NCBI GenBank assembly: GCA_009377495.1
Contig: WHTZ01000002.1
Location: 152,284 to 216,283, forward strand
Reading direction: 5' to 3'
Source: Luteitalea sp.
GTDB taxonomy: Bacteria; Acidobacteriota; Vicinamibacteria; Vicinamibacterales; Vicinamibacteraceae
DNA length: 64,000 bases
Both the position numbers and the translations under genes were made by a program. The notes below the pieces were generated by a model. The model saw only the letters and a list, made by a program, of their open reading frames with translations, was not told the origin of the DNA and ran no database searches. This document shows positions 53,636 to 63,216 of the stretch, piece by piece. Each line of letters opens with the position of its first letter. The stretch's first letter is position 1.

Positions 53636-54121
53636 TCAGGCTCCCCGTCGGTAGTAGGCGATCTGCAAGAGGCGCTTCACGATCTCGGCGAGCACGAAGA
53701 GGAGCACGAGCAGGTTGCCGAAGACGTAGGGCGCCGGCATCGACCACGGCGGGAACGGAAGCGCATTGAACGTGCCTCCCCAGATGAGGACGAGGGCGAC
53801 GCACATCGTCCCGACGCTGAGCACCCAGTCGCCATTGCGGTCGGCCTTGAGCTCGATGAGGCGGTCGCGTTCGTCCGTGGGTCCGGGCGCAGCGCGGATG
53901 GCAAAGGCGATATGCGCCACAACAAGGATGACGACCTGCGCGACGACGGCGCCGATGAAGAAGAAGAACAGGGGGAAGGGCTTGACGTCAGGTGGCGCCG
54001 GCAGCGCGACGGCCGCGGAGAAGTAGGCGCCCCAGACCAGGACTGTCGAGGCGACGACGGCCCAGGCGGATTTCTCCTCGAAGGGCATGGGGACGCGGCG
54101 GGAGTCGGCGGTGTCAGTCAT
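53636..54121 (-). CDS. Four-helix membrane protein (DUF2178-like)
   Basis: 161 aa from ATG 54121, TTGGAGA eight bases upstream. Four membrane helices (about 20-40, 52-75, 98-118, 130-150) with a charged loop DERDRLIELKADRNGD in the middle, the mark of the small membrane proteins paired with XRE regulators. Function unknown. Confidence 0.7.
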   Translation of the reverse strand: MTDTADSRRVPMPFEEKSAWAVVASTVLVWGAYFSAAVALPAPPDVKPFPLFFFFIGAVVAQVVILVVAHIAFAIRAAPGPTDERDRLIELKADRNGDWVLSVGTMCVALVLIWGGTFNALPFPPWSMPAPYVFGNLLVLLFVLAEIVKRLLQIAYYRRGA

Positions 54122-54311
54122 CGAGAGTCTCCAAGGGGTCGCCAGGTTGTTGGCGTCAGTGTATGCCTCAGTTGACACCATGTCAATAATATTTGACATT
54201 CAATCGCGCGGGTACCGTCCTGGCTGCCCATTTCGTCCGGTGGCAGGGAAACGTGTAGTCTTGCTGTCGAGGCGAGGCAGGGAATGCAATTATTCCCGTG
54301 AGGGACTCCCG

Positions 54312-54791
54312 TCAGGTGGGCAGGTCCTCGGGGAGCAACCGAAGTGCGTCCACATGCCGAGGCTGCAGAACGCGGAAGTGGCGGTGGTCGAGCGTGGCGA
54401 CCGGGCGCTCGTGTGCGGAGCGACGAGCAGTATCCGCGTCCCCGGAAGCCCCAATCCCTACGCTGCGCGGACGCGAACGATAGCTCGTAATCTTCTCCTC
54501 CAGCGCGGCATTCACGAAGCGCTCGTCCTTGTGCATCGTCAGGCAGATCACGGCCGTCGACAGCCGCCGGTCGCGAACGGCCCGCGTCACCTCCAAGCCG
54601 TCGCGGCCCGGCATCGAAACGTCGAGGATCGCGACGTCGGGCGCGAGCGTCTCGATGTGGGTGATCGCCACGTGCCCGTCCTCGGCTTCGGCCACGACTT
54701 CGAGCATCGGATCACTCTCGATAATCTGGCGCAGCCCCTGGCGAAAGATCGGGTGATCGTCTGCGATGACGATTCTGATGACCGGCTTCAT
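54312..54791 (-). pseudogene. NarL-family response regulator, truncated in the receiver
   Basis: The receiver begins normally (RIVIADDHPIFRQGLRQII, phospho-Asp in VAILDVSMPGRDGLEV, Thr in VICLTMHKDE) but leaves the fold after FVNAALE. The conserved Lys and the whole LuxR HTH are missing; the remaining 60 residues are unrelated. Its ATG overlaps the kinase stop (ATGA). Confidence 0.75.
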
Positions 54792-57136
54792 CCTGCCACC
54801 GCTCCTGCTCGTTGACCTGCTCCTCGAGCGTCTCGAGCACGGCCTGAATCGTCGTGCCTCGGCCCGGACTCGAGACGATCGTATGACGACCTCCCAACAT
54901 CCGTACCCGCTGCGCGATCCCGGCCAGGCCGAGGACCGGCCTTGGCGGTCGTTGACGCGTGCGGGGCTGCCGTCTCGAAGCCCCGTCCATCGTCTCGGAT
55001 CGCAATCACAACGGTGTGCTCATCGCGAGTAATCTCGACCCACGCGTGCGCGGCGTGCGAATGCTTGACGATGTTGGTGAGCGCCTCCTGCACGATCCGA
55101 TACAGGTTGATCTCGTGGTCCTTGGGAATCGCGTCTTCGATCTGCGCGATGCGGCTCGAGACCTGTATCTCGGACGAGGTCGAGATCCGCTCGACCATGT
55201 CCTCGATGGAGTGCGTCAGACCAAGCCGATCGAGGTGATATGGCCGCAGGTTGCGGGCGATCTCGCGAATCTCGTCGAGCGACCGCGTGGCCGTCGCCGA
55301 GATCTCGTCGAACTGCTCCTTGCCCTCCTCGGCGTGTGGGTCTGCCATCGCGCCGAGCAGCGCGCGGTTCTTGATGATCAGGAGCTGCTGGCCGAGGCTG
55401 TCGTGCAGCTCCGCGGCGATGCGTCGCCGCTCGCCCTCCTGCGAGTCGATCAGCTGCTGGACGAAAGCTTGCTGCGCCGCGCGCGCCCGCTCGAGTCCCG
55501 CCACGCGGCGACGGTAGGCGAAGGCAACCACGGCGATCGCCGCCAGCCCCGAGAGCGACCAGAACCAGCGGGTCTGCCAGAATCGCGGGATGATGACGAT
55601 GGAGAGGCTCGCGACGTCGGTGTTCCAGACGCCGTCGCTGTTCGCGGCGATGACCCTGAAGGTGTACTCACCCGGCGGCACGTGCGAGTAGTATGCCGTG
55701 CGCCGCCTGCCGGCCTCCACCCAGTCCTCGTCCAGTCCGGTCAGCCGATAGCGGAATCGGAGCGACGCGGAATTGTGGAAGCTGAGCCTAGTGTATCGGA
55801 TCTCGAACGTGTTCTGCCGGGCCGCCAAGCGAAGCCCGTCCTCGAACGGCACAGAGGTGCGACCGACCAGGAAGGACTCGATCACCGCGGGCACCGGCGC
55901 CGCGCTTGCCTCGACGGCCGTCGGATCGATCACCGCGACGCCCTCTTGGGTCGGGAACCAGAGCCGGCCGTCGCGCGCGGCGACGCCGGCTGGCCAGTTG
56001 CCGCCGTTCGCTTCCGGGTTCAGCAGACCGTCGCTCTTGCCCAGCGAGAGTGAGTTGATGGTCGCGCGATCTCCAGCCGCAAACCGATTGAGGTCGGTCT
56101 TGTTGACGCGATGAAGGCCGCGGTTGCAACTCATCCACAAGTGGCCGTGTCCGTCGTCGAGAATCTGAAACACGCCGTTGTTGAACAGCCCGTCGCGGAC
56201 GGTGTACGTGGTGATACGACCGTCCTCCAAGCGGCCGAGACCGCCGTCATAGGTGCCAATCCACAGGTCAGCGTTCAATGTCAGGCGCCAGTCCTCACCG
56301 CGCCGGTCCCGGTGCGCGATGTGCATCTCGGCGCCACCCGCGACTTCGCGCCAGGCGTCCCGCGTCCCGTCGGACGCCGGTTGTTCTTGCCGAGATCGGC
56401 GTATGAGCGTGGCAAGGGTCCCCTCCCGCGTCTTGACCCAGAGCGTTCCCGACGGATCCTCTTCCACACGGGAGAGGCCCACGCCCTCGGGAAGGGTCCA
56501 CGTGCTCAATCGTCCGCCCGTGAAGTGATACAGCGTTCGGCCGTGCACGCCCCAGAAGATCTCGGTGCTCCAGTCGGTGCTGCGAAAGACAATCGCTGGG
56601 AGGTCGAGCTGTGCGGGGCTGAAACGTCCGTCCTGCCACTGTGCGATGCGGCCGCCCGCCAGCACCCAGACGTTGCCCGCCTGGTCGCCCGTGATTCCGG
56701 TGACGTTGTTGTGGCGCAAGCCCTCGTCCACGCTGTAGGTGATGAAGACGCCGTCGTGATAGCGCGTGACGCCCGCACTCTCCGACCCGATCCAGAGCGC
56801 GCCGTTCGCGCTCTCGTAGATCGGCGTGAAGCGGTTGCTCGCGATGCCACGTGAGGTGGTCCGGTCGAAGACCGTGAAGCGCACGCCATCGAAGCGCACG
56901 AGACCCGTCCAAGGTCGTCAGCCACAGATACCCATCGCGTGTCTGATGAATCGCGCGCACGATGTTCTGGGGCAAGCGCGGTCCGTCGTCCAGACATCGA
57001 TGCCGTACTCGGGCTCGTCGGTGCGTGGCTGCGCCTGCGCGGGAAGCGCCAGCCAGACGACGGCCGTGAGACAGAGGAGGACCCTGCCGAGGTGAGCAAG
57101 CTCAGGCGAGATCCCATACCGGCGGGGGATGCGCAT
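54788..57136 (-). pseudogene. Two-component propeller sensor kinase with at least three frame breaks
   Basis: Parts in order: signal peptide (LLCLTAVVWLALPAQA), start of the Reg_prop propeller (EYGIDVWTTD), a break, LPQNIVRAIHQTRDGYLWL, a break at a GGG run near 56905, and the main propeller. Then Y_Y_Y domain, one membrane helix and HisKA_3 with phospho-His in RRIAAELHDSLGQQLL. HATPase ends at DDGRGFETA; after another break the G2 box VLGLAGIAQRVRMLGG is out of frame. Partner of the truncated regulator. Decay or repeated indel errors. Confidence 0.8.
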
Positions 57137-57231
57137 ACGATTTCGCCGAGATCGGCCGCGACCGACTGGCGCCACTCTACTACACTCGAGCGCAGTGTCG
57201 CATACAACGATGTGTCGTCTGCCTACGAGCG

Positions 57232-57291
57232 GACGCCTCGGCGAGGCGTCCCTACCTCCCGCCATGGTAGGGCGCGTTCGCCGAACGCGCC
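57232..57291. repeat. Two REP-like hairpins
   Basis: GACGCCTCGGCGAGGCGTC (57232-57250) and TAGGGCGCGTTCGCCGAACGC with its 3' end (to 57291). Same TAGGGCG lead-in as the units at 20362. Between the kinase start and the receiver gene. Confidence 0.6.
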
Positions 57292-57295
57292 GTGT

Positions 57296-57640
57296 CTAGG
57301 GCTGCAGCCGGGCCCGAAGCTCCAAGAGGTTTTCCTTCAAGACGTACCCCTGCGCACCCGCTAGCCGCGCGGCGTCGCGTAGCCGGGCGTCGTCGTACTG
57401 GGTCACGATCAAGACCCGGGCCTCCGGGAACAGCTCGAGGATCTGCCGCGTGGCGGTGAGGCCATCCATCTTCGGCATCTCGATATCCATCAAGACCCAG
57501 TCCGGTCGATGCCGGGCGTACGCCGCCAGCGCCTTGGCACCATCCTCACACTCGGAGATGGGATCGGCGAGATCGGCGATCACGCGCCGGATCATACGTC
57601 GCATTTGATCGCTGTCGTCGATGAGCAACACGGAAGGCAT
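57296..57640 (-). CDS. Stand-alone CheY-like receiver
   Basis: 114 aa: acidic pair VLLIDDSDQM, phospho-Asp in WVLMDIEMPKMDGL, Thr in VLIVTQYDD, Lys in GYVLKENL. No output domain. Intact, unlike the two-component pair beside it; could take phosphate from another kinase. Confidence 0.9.
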   Translation of the reverse strand: MPSVLLIDDSDQMRRMIRRVIADLADPISECEDGAKALAAYARHRPDWVLMDIEMPKMDGLTATRQILELFPEARVLIVTQYDDARLRDAARLAGAQGYVLKENLLELRARLQP

Positions 57641-57754
57641 GTAGTTGGGGCCTGATCATGAAACACCGAGACGGGCCGGCGTGGGGGAGGCACGTGCCGA
57701 CCCGCCTCGCGCGGGGACGCCGAGAAATGTGCGGCGGGCGCCCCCCGTTTCTGT

Positions 57755-57780
57755 TGACCAGCGGGCGAGGCCGCTGGTCA
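57755..57780 (-). terminator. Hairpin after the secreted-protein gene
   Basis: 10-bp perfect stem TGACCAGCGG/CCGCTGGTCA with a 6-base loop, 16 bp beyond the stop codon. No clear T-run follows, so termination is likely but not proven. Confidence 0.5.
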
Positions 57781-57795
57781 CATCCGTAGCCTGGT

Positions 57796-59859
57796 TCATT
57801 CCGGCAGCGGCAGCGCCGGCGTCGCGCTGCCGGTGGTGAGCGGCTGGCCGTCGGGCGAGGCGTAGGCCGCGCCCTCGACGACGAGCGGCACCGGGTCCTC
57901 GCCGCGGGTGCTCTCGACCAGCACCGCCACGGCCCCCTCACCTCCCCCGTCCCCCGCGTCCGAGAACAGGCCCCTGAGCCGGAGCGTGGTGCGGCTCCAC
58001 GGCCCCAGCGGCACCGTCACTGGCTCGCGCGCGCCGTCGGGCGTGATCAGCGTGAGCGTCGCCTCGGCCTCGGCGTTGTTCGGATTCGCGACGAGGACGT
58101 AGGCCTCGGCAGCCTCGGCACCGCCGAGCACGAGCCCGGCGAGGCCCCAGCGGGCCGCCGGCCGGACAGCGCCCGTGCTGACATGCCCGCCGTCCCACGC
58201 ACCGCTGGCGCCCCACCACATGGCGCGCTCGGCCAGAATGGGCGTCTCGCTTTGAACCGTGATGGCGACCTGCGTCTCGGCGAGGCGGTCGTCTTCCGCG
58301 TCCACCCAGATCGTGCGGCGGCTCTCGGGCTCGAGCACGTAGCTGCGCGCGAGCGGCTCCCCCGTCGGCAGCAGGTAGCGCACCGTCGCCTCGACCTGCT
58401 CCGCGCTCGGATTGGCGAGCAAGAGGAAGAGGTCGAAGAAGTCGGTGGCCCCTTCGGCGAAGTACCACGACTCCGCCGCGTTGGTCACCGCGGGCGCCAA
58501 GGTGCCGGCCGTGAACGGTTGCGTCGCCTCCGTCGTCAGATACATCGCCCGCTCGGCGACAATCGGGACGCCGTTGGTCGAGACCACCTGCGCGGCGACG
58601 TCGGTGTCGCCGAGCTCGGGGTCTGGCGTCTCCTCATCGAGCCCCGCGTCGACCAGCACGGTGCGGCGGGTGTGGGCCGCCACCGTATACGCACGGGTCA
58701 CCGTCGCCTGATCGCCGCCGCGATAGTACGTGACGCTGATCTCCGCGGGCTCCTCGCCGGGATTGTAGAGCAGGTAGAAGAGTTGGAAGGTGCCGGTGGC
58801 GCCTTCGGTGAACCACCACACAAGCTGTGGTGCGGCCACGCCCGCGCTCTCGTGGCGCCCGTAGTGCCGCTCGTCCCAGCGCATCGTGCGCGAGGTGACC
58901 AGCGCCCGATCGGCCTCAATCGACGTGGCAAAGCCGACCCAGTCCTCGGGGAGCAGCATCTCCGGATCGACGAGGACCTGTGCCTGCGCAGGAATGGTCA
59001 CGGTGTGCGGGACGACCTCTCCGGCCTCCCCCGCAAACGCCAGCGTCGCGGCGGCCGCCTCGTCGTTCGGGTTGAAGATCGCGAAGGTCGTATCGAAGAA
59101 CGTTCCAATCGCCCCTTCGCCAAAGTAGCGCGTATAGACGGCGCGCAACCGCGTGCCCGTGAAGGGGACCTGCTCGTTCTGGTCGAGCGGCTCGAACGTT
59201 CGCGACTCGGGCGTGAAGTGATAGTCCGCCTGCGTCGGCGTGACCGTGTAGGTCCCGCCCCAGGCGAGCGCGTCGAAGGCGAACGCTCCGTCCGCGTCGG
59301 TCGTCACCTCATCTTGGTCGTCGCCACTGAACTCGACGGCGACCCCCTCGACCGGCTCCTCGTCGTCGTCGACGACGGTCCCGGTGATGGTGAGCTCCAC
59401 CGCCGCGGCCTGGAAGGCGGCGGTTTGGTTCGAGGCCAGCGCCTCGAGCTCCGCTGAAGGCGGCGTGAACGTATAGCCGAGGCTCGGGGTCACGGTGTAG
59501 TCCTCGCCAGCGGTGAGGTTCGGGAACGTATACGTGCCCTGATCATCGGTCGTCGCTTGGGCCGCCGTGCCGCCGGTCAAGTGGACGGTGACGCTGGGGA
59601 GCGGCGCGTCGCTGGCGTCCGTGATGGTCCCGCTGATGGTCCAGGTTGGGGCCGCGACGCCGCTGCCGGTCAGGGCGAGCGTGGCCGTCACCGCTTCGTC
59701 GCTGGTCACCTCCAGCGTCGCCTCGGCCGATCCGATGTCGCTCGGCATGAAAGTGACGGTGACCGTGCAACTCTCGCCGACGTCCAAGTCGGTGCACTCA
59801 GTGGCGTCCTCGTCGACGGTGAATGCGCTGCTGGTCGTTCTGTGGTCCAGGTTCGTGGA
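57796..59859 (-). CDS. Large secreted multidomain protein, 5'-truncated
   Basis: The frame opens directly after a TAA at 59860 with no signal peptide. First half of an ASPM/HYDIN-type (choice-of-anchor D) domain lost, second half present (ECTDLDVGESCTVTVTFMPS). Two carboxypeptidase-regulatory-like domains follow (SGTITDASDAPLPSVTVHLT and TGTVVDDDEEPVEGVAVEF). Then four copies of a domain of about 105 residues each (GEGAIGTFFDTTFAIFNPND, TEGATGTFQLFYLLYNPGEE, AEGATDFFDLFLLLANPSAE, LVLGGAEAAEAYVLVANPNN). Surface or secreted protein in origin; without a leader it is probably not exported. Confidence 0.75.
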   Translation of the reverse strand, partial: STNLDHRTTSSAFTVDEDATECTDLDVGESCTVTVTFMPSDIGSAEATLEVTSDEAVTATLALTGSGVAAPTWTISGTITDASDAPLPSVTVHLTGGTAAQATTDDQGTYTFPNLTAGEDYTVTPSLGYTFTPPSAELEALASNQTAAFQAAAVELTITGTVVDDDEEPVEGVAVEFSGDDQDEVTTDADGAFAFDALAWGGTYTVTPTQADYHFTPESRTFEPLDQNEQVPFTGTRLRAVYTRYFGEGAIGTFFDTTFAIFNPNDEAAAATLAFAGEAGEVVPHTVTIPAQAQVLVDPEMLLPEDWVGFATSIEADRALVTSRTMRWDERHYGRHESAGVAAPQLVWWFTEGATGTFQLFYLLYNPGEEPAEISVTYYRGGDQATVTRAYTVAAHTRRTVLVDAGLDEETPDPELGDTDVAAQVVSTNGVPIVAERAMYLTTEATQPFTAGTLAPAVTNAAESWYFAEGATDFFDLFLLLANPSAEQVEATVRYLLPTGEPLARSYVLEPESRRTIWVDAEDDRLAETQVAITVQSETPILAERAMWWGASGAWDGGHVSTGAVRPAARWGLAGLVLGGAEAAEAYVLVANPNNAEAEATLTLITPDGAREPVTVPLGPWSRTTLRLRGLFSDAGDGGGEGAVAVLVESTRGEDPVPLVVEGAAYASPDGQPLTTGSATPALPLPE

Positions 59860-59862
59860 TTA

Positions 59863-60288
59863 ACGTGGAGCGCTGGCACGCTCGAACAGGCCGGCGTCAA
59901 GCGACCGTTCTCAGGTCCAGCATTCAATCTGTGAACAGAATGGATGTAGGGATTGGCCATCTTGTACGGTCATCAACTCGTGGCGGCACTACTTTGTCAG
60001 ATCCGAAATTTGTCCGAGAACTAAAGATGGTGCGACCGCCAACATAGGTAACAAAATAGACCGGTCTAAAGTGTCACCTATGTCGCCGGTCCGGACCGAT
60101 TTCGCTTGACAGGATTTTGTCGACGAGTGCGTCGCAATGAGGACCCCGCGCCCGAATGCCTCCGAGAGGCGCATGCGGCCCGTGTGGCGGCCGGCGACGG
60201 CCCAAGGAAGGGCGCGGAGACCTTCGGCCCGATGTCGCGGCGCCTGGCGGCGTACAAGTGGTTGGAAATGCAGGGGTTATGATGGGGC
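59863..60288. other. Gene-free region with probable insertion scar
   Basis: No gene recognised. Holds the 40-bp near-palindrome at 60043-60082 and must contain the promoter of the HNH gene. Confidence 0.5.
60043..60082. repeat. 40-bp near-palindrome, possible IS-end scar
   Basis: Outer arms CATAGGTAACA/TGTCACCTATG (one mismatch) and a central AGACCGGTCT palindrome. Resembles paired terminal inverted repeats of IS481-like elements (from memory), without the transposase. Confidence 0.5.
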
Positions 60289-61779
60289 ATGTCTGCTCGA
60301 GTCTCTCTGTCTCAGACCGACCCCTCGATCCCCGCGCCGCTGCCCGACGGCCCGCCCTCTCGGTCGCATGCGGAGATCGAACGGCTGGGCGATGCGATCG
60401 CGGAGCTGTCCGCGCGTATCCAGGCGGCGACCTACGAGTTGTTGGTGCTGATCCGCCAGTTCGATGCGCGCGCCGGCTGGAACGACGGCGGCTGCCTCTC
60501 CTGTGCGCACTGGCTCAGTTGGCGAACCGGCCTCGACCTCGGCGCGGCGCGCGAGAAGGTGCGCGTGGCGCGCGCGCTGGCGAGGCTGCCCCTGATCAGT
60601 GCGGCGATGGAGCGAGGCGAGATCTCGTATTCGAAGGTCCGTGCGCTCACGCGGATCGCGACGCCCGCGACCGAGACGCAGCTCGTGGGCGCGGCGCGGG
60701 GCGGCACGGCCGCGCACGTCGAGCGGCTGGTCCGCGCCTGGCGCCGCGTCGATCGGCTGGAGGAAGCCCGGGAGACCGCGTGGCGACACGAACAGCGGTC
60801 CCTCCACACCTGGGTGGATGACGACGGGCTGGTGGTGATGCGCGGCCGGCTCACGCCGGAGCTCGGGGCGGTCGTGCAACGGGCGCTCGAGGCGGCAAGC
60901 GATCGGCTGTTCCGCGAGCGCGCGACCGACCCGCGCGAGGACGGCACCGCGGACGTCACGCCCGCCCAGCGCCGCGCGGACGCGCTCGGCCTCTTGGCCG
61001 AGAGCGCGCTGGCCAGTGATGGGGATCGCGGGACGGCGGGCGATCGGTATCAGGTGGTCATCCACGTCGACGAGGCCACGCTGCACGCCGACGCCGGATC
61101 GACCGCGGAGGACTCGGTCGCGCCGGACACCGGCCAGGCGGTGTTGGAGGATGCGGAGGGGGCGCGCGTTTCCGCGGAAACGTCGCGACGCCTGGCCTGC
61201 GACGCGTCGACCGTGATGATGCGGCATGCGCCGGACGGCACGGTGCTCGATGTCGGGCGGAAGCGGCGGACGATTCCCCCCGCGATCCGCCGCGCGCTGA
61301 CCGCCCGCGATCGCCACTGCCAGTTTCCCGGCTGTACGGCGCGGCACTGCGATGCCCACCACCTTGAACATTGGGCGGACGGCGGGGCGACGCGGCTGAC
61401 CAATCTCGCCTTGCTCTGCCGCCGCCACCATCGAGCGGTGCACGAAGAGGGCTTCACGCTCACGCGGGCGCCGGATGGGGCGGTCCACGTCTGCCGGCCG
61501 GATGGCCGCCCCCTCCCCACCGTCCCGCGGACGCCGCGCTGGGCCACCGCTGGCGGCGATATCGGGGATCCGCTCGCGCCCAGCACCGCGCGCCTGACGG
61601 CCGCGGGCATCCGCATGGGCCCGCACACCGCCACCCCTGACTGGTTCGGTGCACGGCTCGACCTGGCCTACGCGCTCGACGTGCTCCGAGATCACCCCCT
61701 CGCCGCCCGCTCGGGAGATGGCGTTTTCGCGGCAGGGTCGGTCGCGAAGTCGCTCGTGGAAGAACGCGTTCCCACGTGA
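60289..61779 (+). CDS. DUF222 and HNH endonuclease-domain protein
   Basis: 496 aa. The N-terminal two thirds are DUF222-like (EIERLGDAIAELSARIQAAT, CAHWLSWRTGLDLGAAREKV). The HNH nuclease is near residues 340-390: CQFPGCTARHCDAHHLEHWA, then GGATRLTNLALLC and HHRAVHE, with zinc Cys and the His-His-Asn pattern kept. A common, abundant family of unknown biological role; often multi-copy and mobile-like. Directly followed by the group II intron. Confidence 0.88.
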   Translation: MSARVSLSQTDPSIPAPLPDGPPSRSHAEIERLGDAIAELSARIQAATYELLVLIRQFDARAGWNDGGCLSCAHWLSWRTGLDLGAAREKVRVARALARLPLISAAMERGEISYSKVRALTRIATPATETQLVGAARGGTAAHVERLVRAWRRVDRLEEARETAWRHEQRSLHTWVDDDGLVVMRGRLTPELGAVVQRALEAASDRLFRERATDPREDGTADVTPAQRRADALGLLAESALASDGDRGTAGDRYQVVIHVDEATLHADAGSTAEDSVAPDTGQAVLEDAEGARVSAETSRRLACDASTVMMRHAPDGTVLDVGRKRRTIPPAIRRALTARDRHCQFPGCTARHCDAHHLEHWADGGATRLTNLALLCRRHHRAVHEEGFTLTRAPDGAVHVCRPDGRPLPTVPRTPRWATAGGDIGDPLAPSTARLTAAGIRMGPHTATPDWFGARLDLAYALDVLRDHPLAARSGDGVFAAGSVAKSLVEERVPT

Positions 61780-61877
61780 CCGGCAACCGTTGGATGTCTT
61801 GGTTTCCGGAATAATTATCGGATCTGGTGGAGTAGACCCCAACCCGCCGTACGAGACGTACGGGTCAGCAGCCCCTC

Positions 61878-61914
61878 ATCAAACCGTACGTGCGGATTTC
61901 CCGCATACGGCTTC
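61878..61914 (-). ncRNA. Group II intron domain V
   Basis: Minus strand AGCCGTATGCGGGAAATCCG followed by CACGTACGGTTT: a stem AGCCGTAtGCGG/CCGCacgTACGGTTT with a GAAA-type loop, the catalytic hairpin of bacterial group II introns. Lies just after the maturase stop codon. Confidence 0.8.
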
Positions 61915-61923
61915 CCTCGACGT

Positions 61924-63216
61924 TCACCGTGCGAACCTGGAATCCGCTGGGCGACGCGCAGCCGGGAGGTTCCACCGCTCCAGCCCATACCGCTGCCGGA
62001 GCGCATCCCGGGACACAAGCGACCATGCCGGCCGGCGGTACCCGTGTGTGCGGGCCCACCAGCGCGCGAGGCGCTGATTGACGAACCCATCGAGATGGCT
62101 CAGCGTCCGTCGGCGGACCCGGCGGACGTAATGCCGAGCGCCCCGGATGTACGGATTGAGGTCCGCGATCATCGCGTCACGGCTCGTCCCCGTCCGTCGT
62201 GTCTTCTGCCGCAGTTCGTCGCGGATGCGTCGCACCGCCTTGGGGGCGATGTCGAGGGACAACCGGCCGAACCGCCATCGATGCGTGTGCCCCAGACACG
62301 CGAACGCCTCGCGTCGGGCATCGAGCACCCGTGTCTTCTCCGGATGCCGCGTCAGCCCGAGTTTGGTCATGAGCTCGTGCAGCCATGCCGAGGCGCGGTC
62401 TGGGCGCCGCGGGGCCAAGAGGACGAACTCGTCCGCATAGCGGACCAGGCGCCCTCGCAGCTCCCCGCGGGGCATCCGGCGGCAGAAGTTCCGGTCGAGC
62501 AGGTGCACGGAGACGTTGGACAGCAGCGGCGAGATGACGCCGCCCTGCGGAGTCCCTTGTGTGGGCCGTCTTGGCCGTCCGCCATCGCGTTCGTCGATGA
62601 TCGGGGCGTCCAAGAATCGTTTCACCAATGCGAGCATCGCACCGTCCACCACACGCTGCGCGACCGTCTGCATCAGCCGGTCATGCGGCATCGTGTCGCA
62701 GTCGGCGCTGATATCTGCATCAATCACCCAATACATCCCCGCCTCCCATGCCTCACGGATGGCATCGAGGGCATCGTGCGCCGCCCGCCGCGGGCGGAAG
62801 CCGTACGAGTCCGGCTCAACGTCCGCTTCGAAGAGCGGTTCCAGGAGCCGCTTCGCTGCCGCCTGGACCACACGGTCGCGCATGGTCGGAATGCCCAGCG
62901 GGCGTTCCCCACCATTCCGCTTCGGGATGTACACCCGTCGCACCGGTCCGGGTCGATACGTCTGCGTCTTCAGCTCCTCACGTAGCTCCTCCAGCAGCAC
63001 AGTCCGTCCGTCGGCCTCCATCTCGTCGAAGGTGACACCATCCGGTCCTGGCGCGCCGCCATTCGCCTTGGTCAGCGCATAGGCGTGTGCCAGGATGTCC
63101 GGCCGATATCCCTTGTCGTCGAGGGCGTAGGCACGGAACTGCGGTTCCTTCTTGGCTCGCAGGTAGAGCGCCCCTTGCAGGTCCCGGATGCGTGTTGGGG
63201 TTTCTAGCGTTGCCAC
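61924..63216 (-). CDS. Group II intron reverse transcriptase/maturase with YADE
   Basis: 430 aa from GTG 63216 with AGGAAGGGG just upstream; an ATG 60 bases earlier lacks a good site. RT blocks: GVTFDEMEADG, YIPKRNGGERPLGIPTMRDR, VIDADISADCDTMPHD, GTPQGGVISPLLSNV and RYADEFVLLA. The catalytic YADD is YADE, a change of the second Asp to Glu (GAC to GAG). Maturase X domain at the C-terminus; no HNH/endonuclease domain, typical of class C. Confidence 0.9.
   Translation of the reverse strand: MATLETPTRIRDLQGALYLRAKKEPQFRAYALDDKGYRPDILAHAYALTKANGGAPGPDGVTFDEMEADGRTVLLEELREELKTQTYRPGPVRRVYIPKRNGGERPLGIPTMRDRVVQAAAKRLLEPLFEADVEPDSYGFRPRRAAHDALDAIREAWEAGMYWVIDADISADCDTMPHDRLMQTVAQRVVDGAMLALVKRFLDAPIIDERDGGRPRRPTQGTPQGGVISPLLSNVSVHLLDRNFCRRMPRGELRGRLVRYADEFVLLAPRRPDRASAWLHELMTKLGLTRHPEKTRVLDARREAFACLGHTHRWRFGRLSLDIAPKAVRRIRDELRQKTRRTGTSRDAMIADLNPYIRGARHYVRRVRRRTLSHLDGFVNQRLARWWARTHGYRRPAWSLVSRDALRQRYGLERWNLPAARRPADSRFAR

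Noticed and set aside
58183..59457. 424-codon plus-strand frame in the secreted-protein region
   Set aside because: Shadow of the minus-strand repeat protein; no domain.
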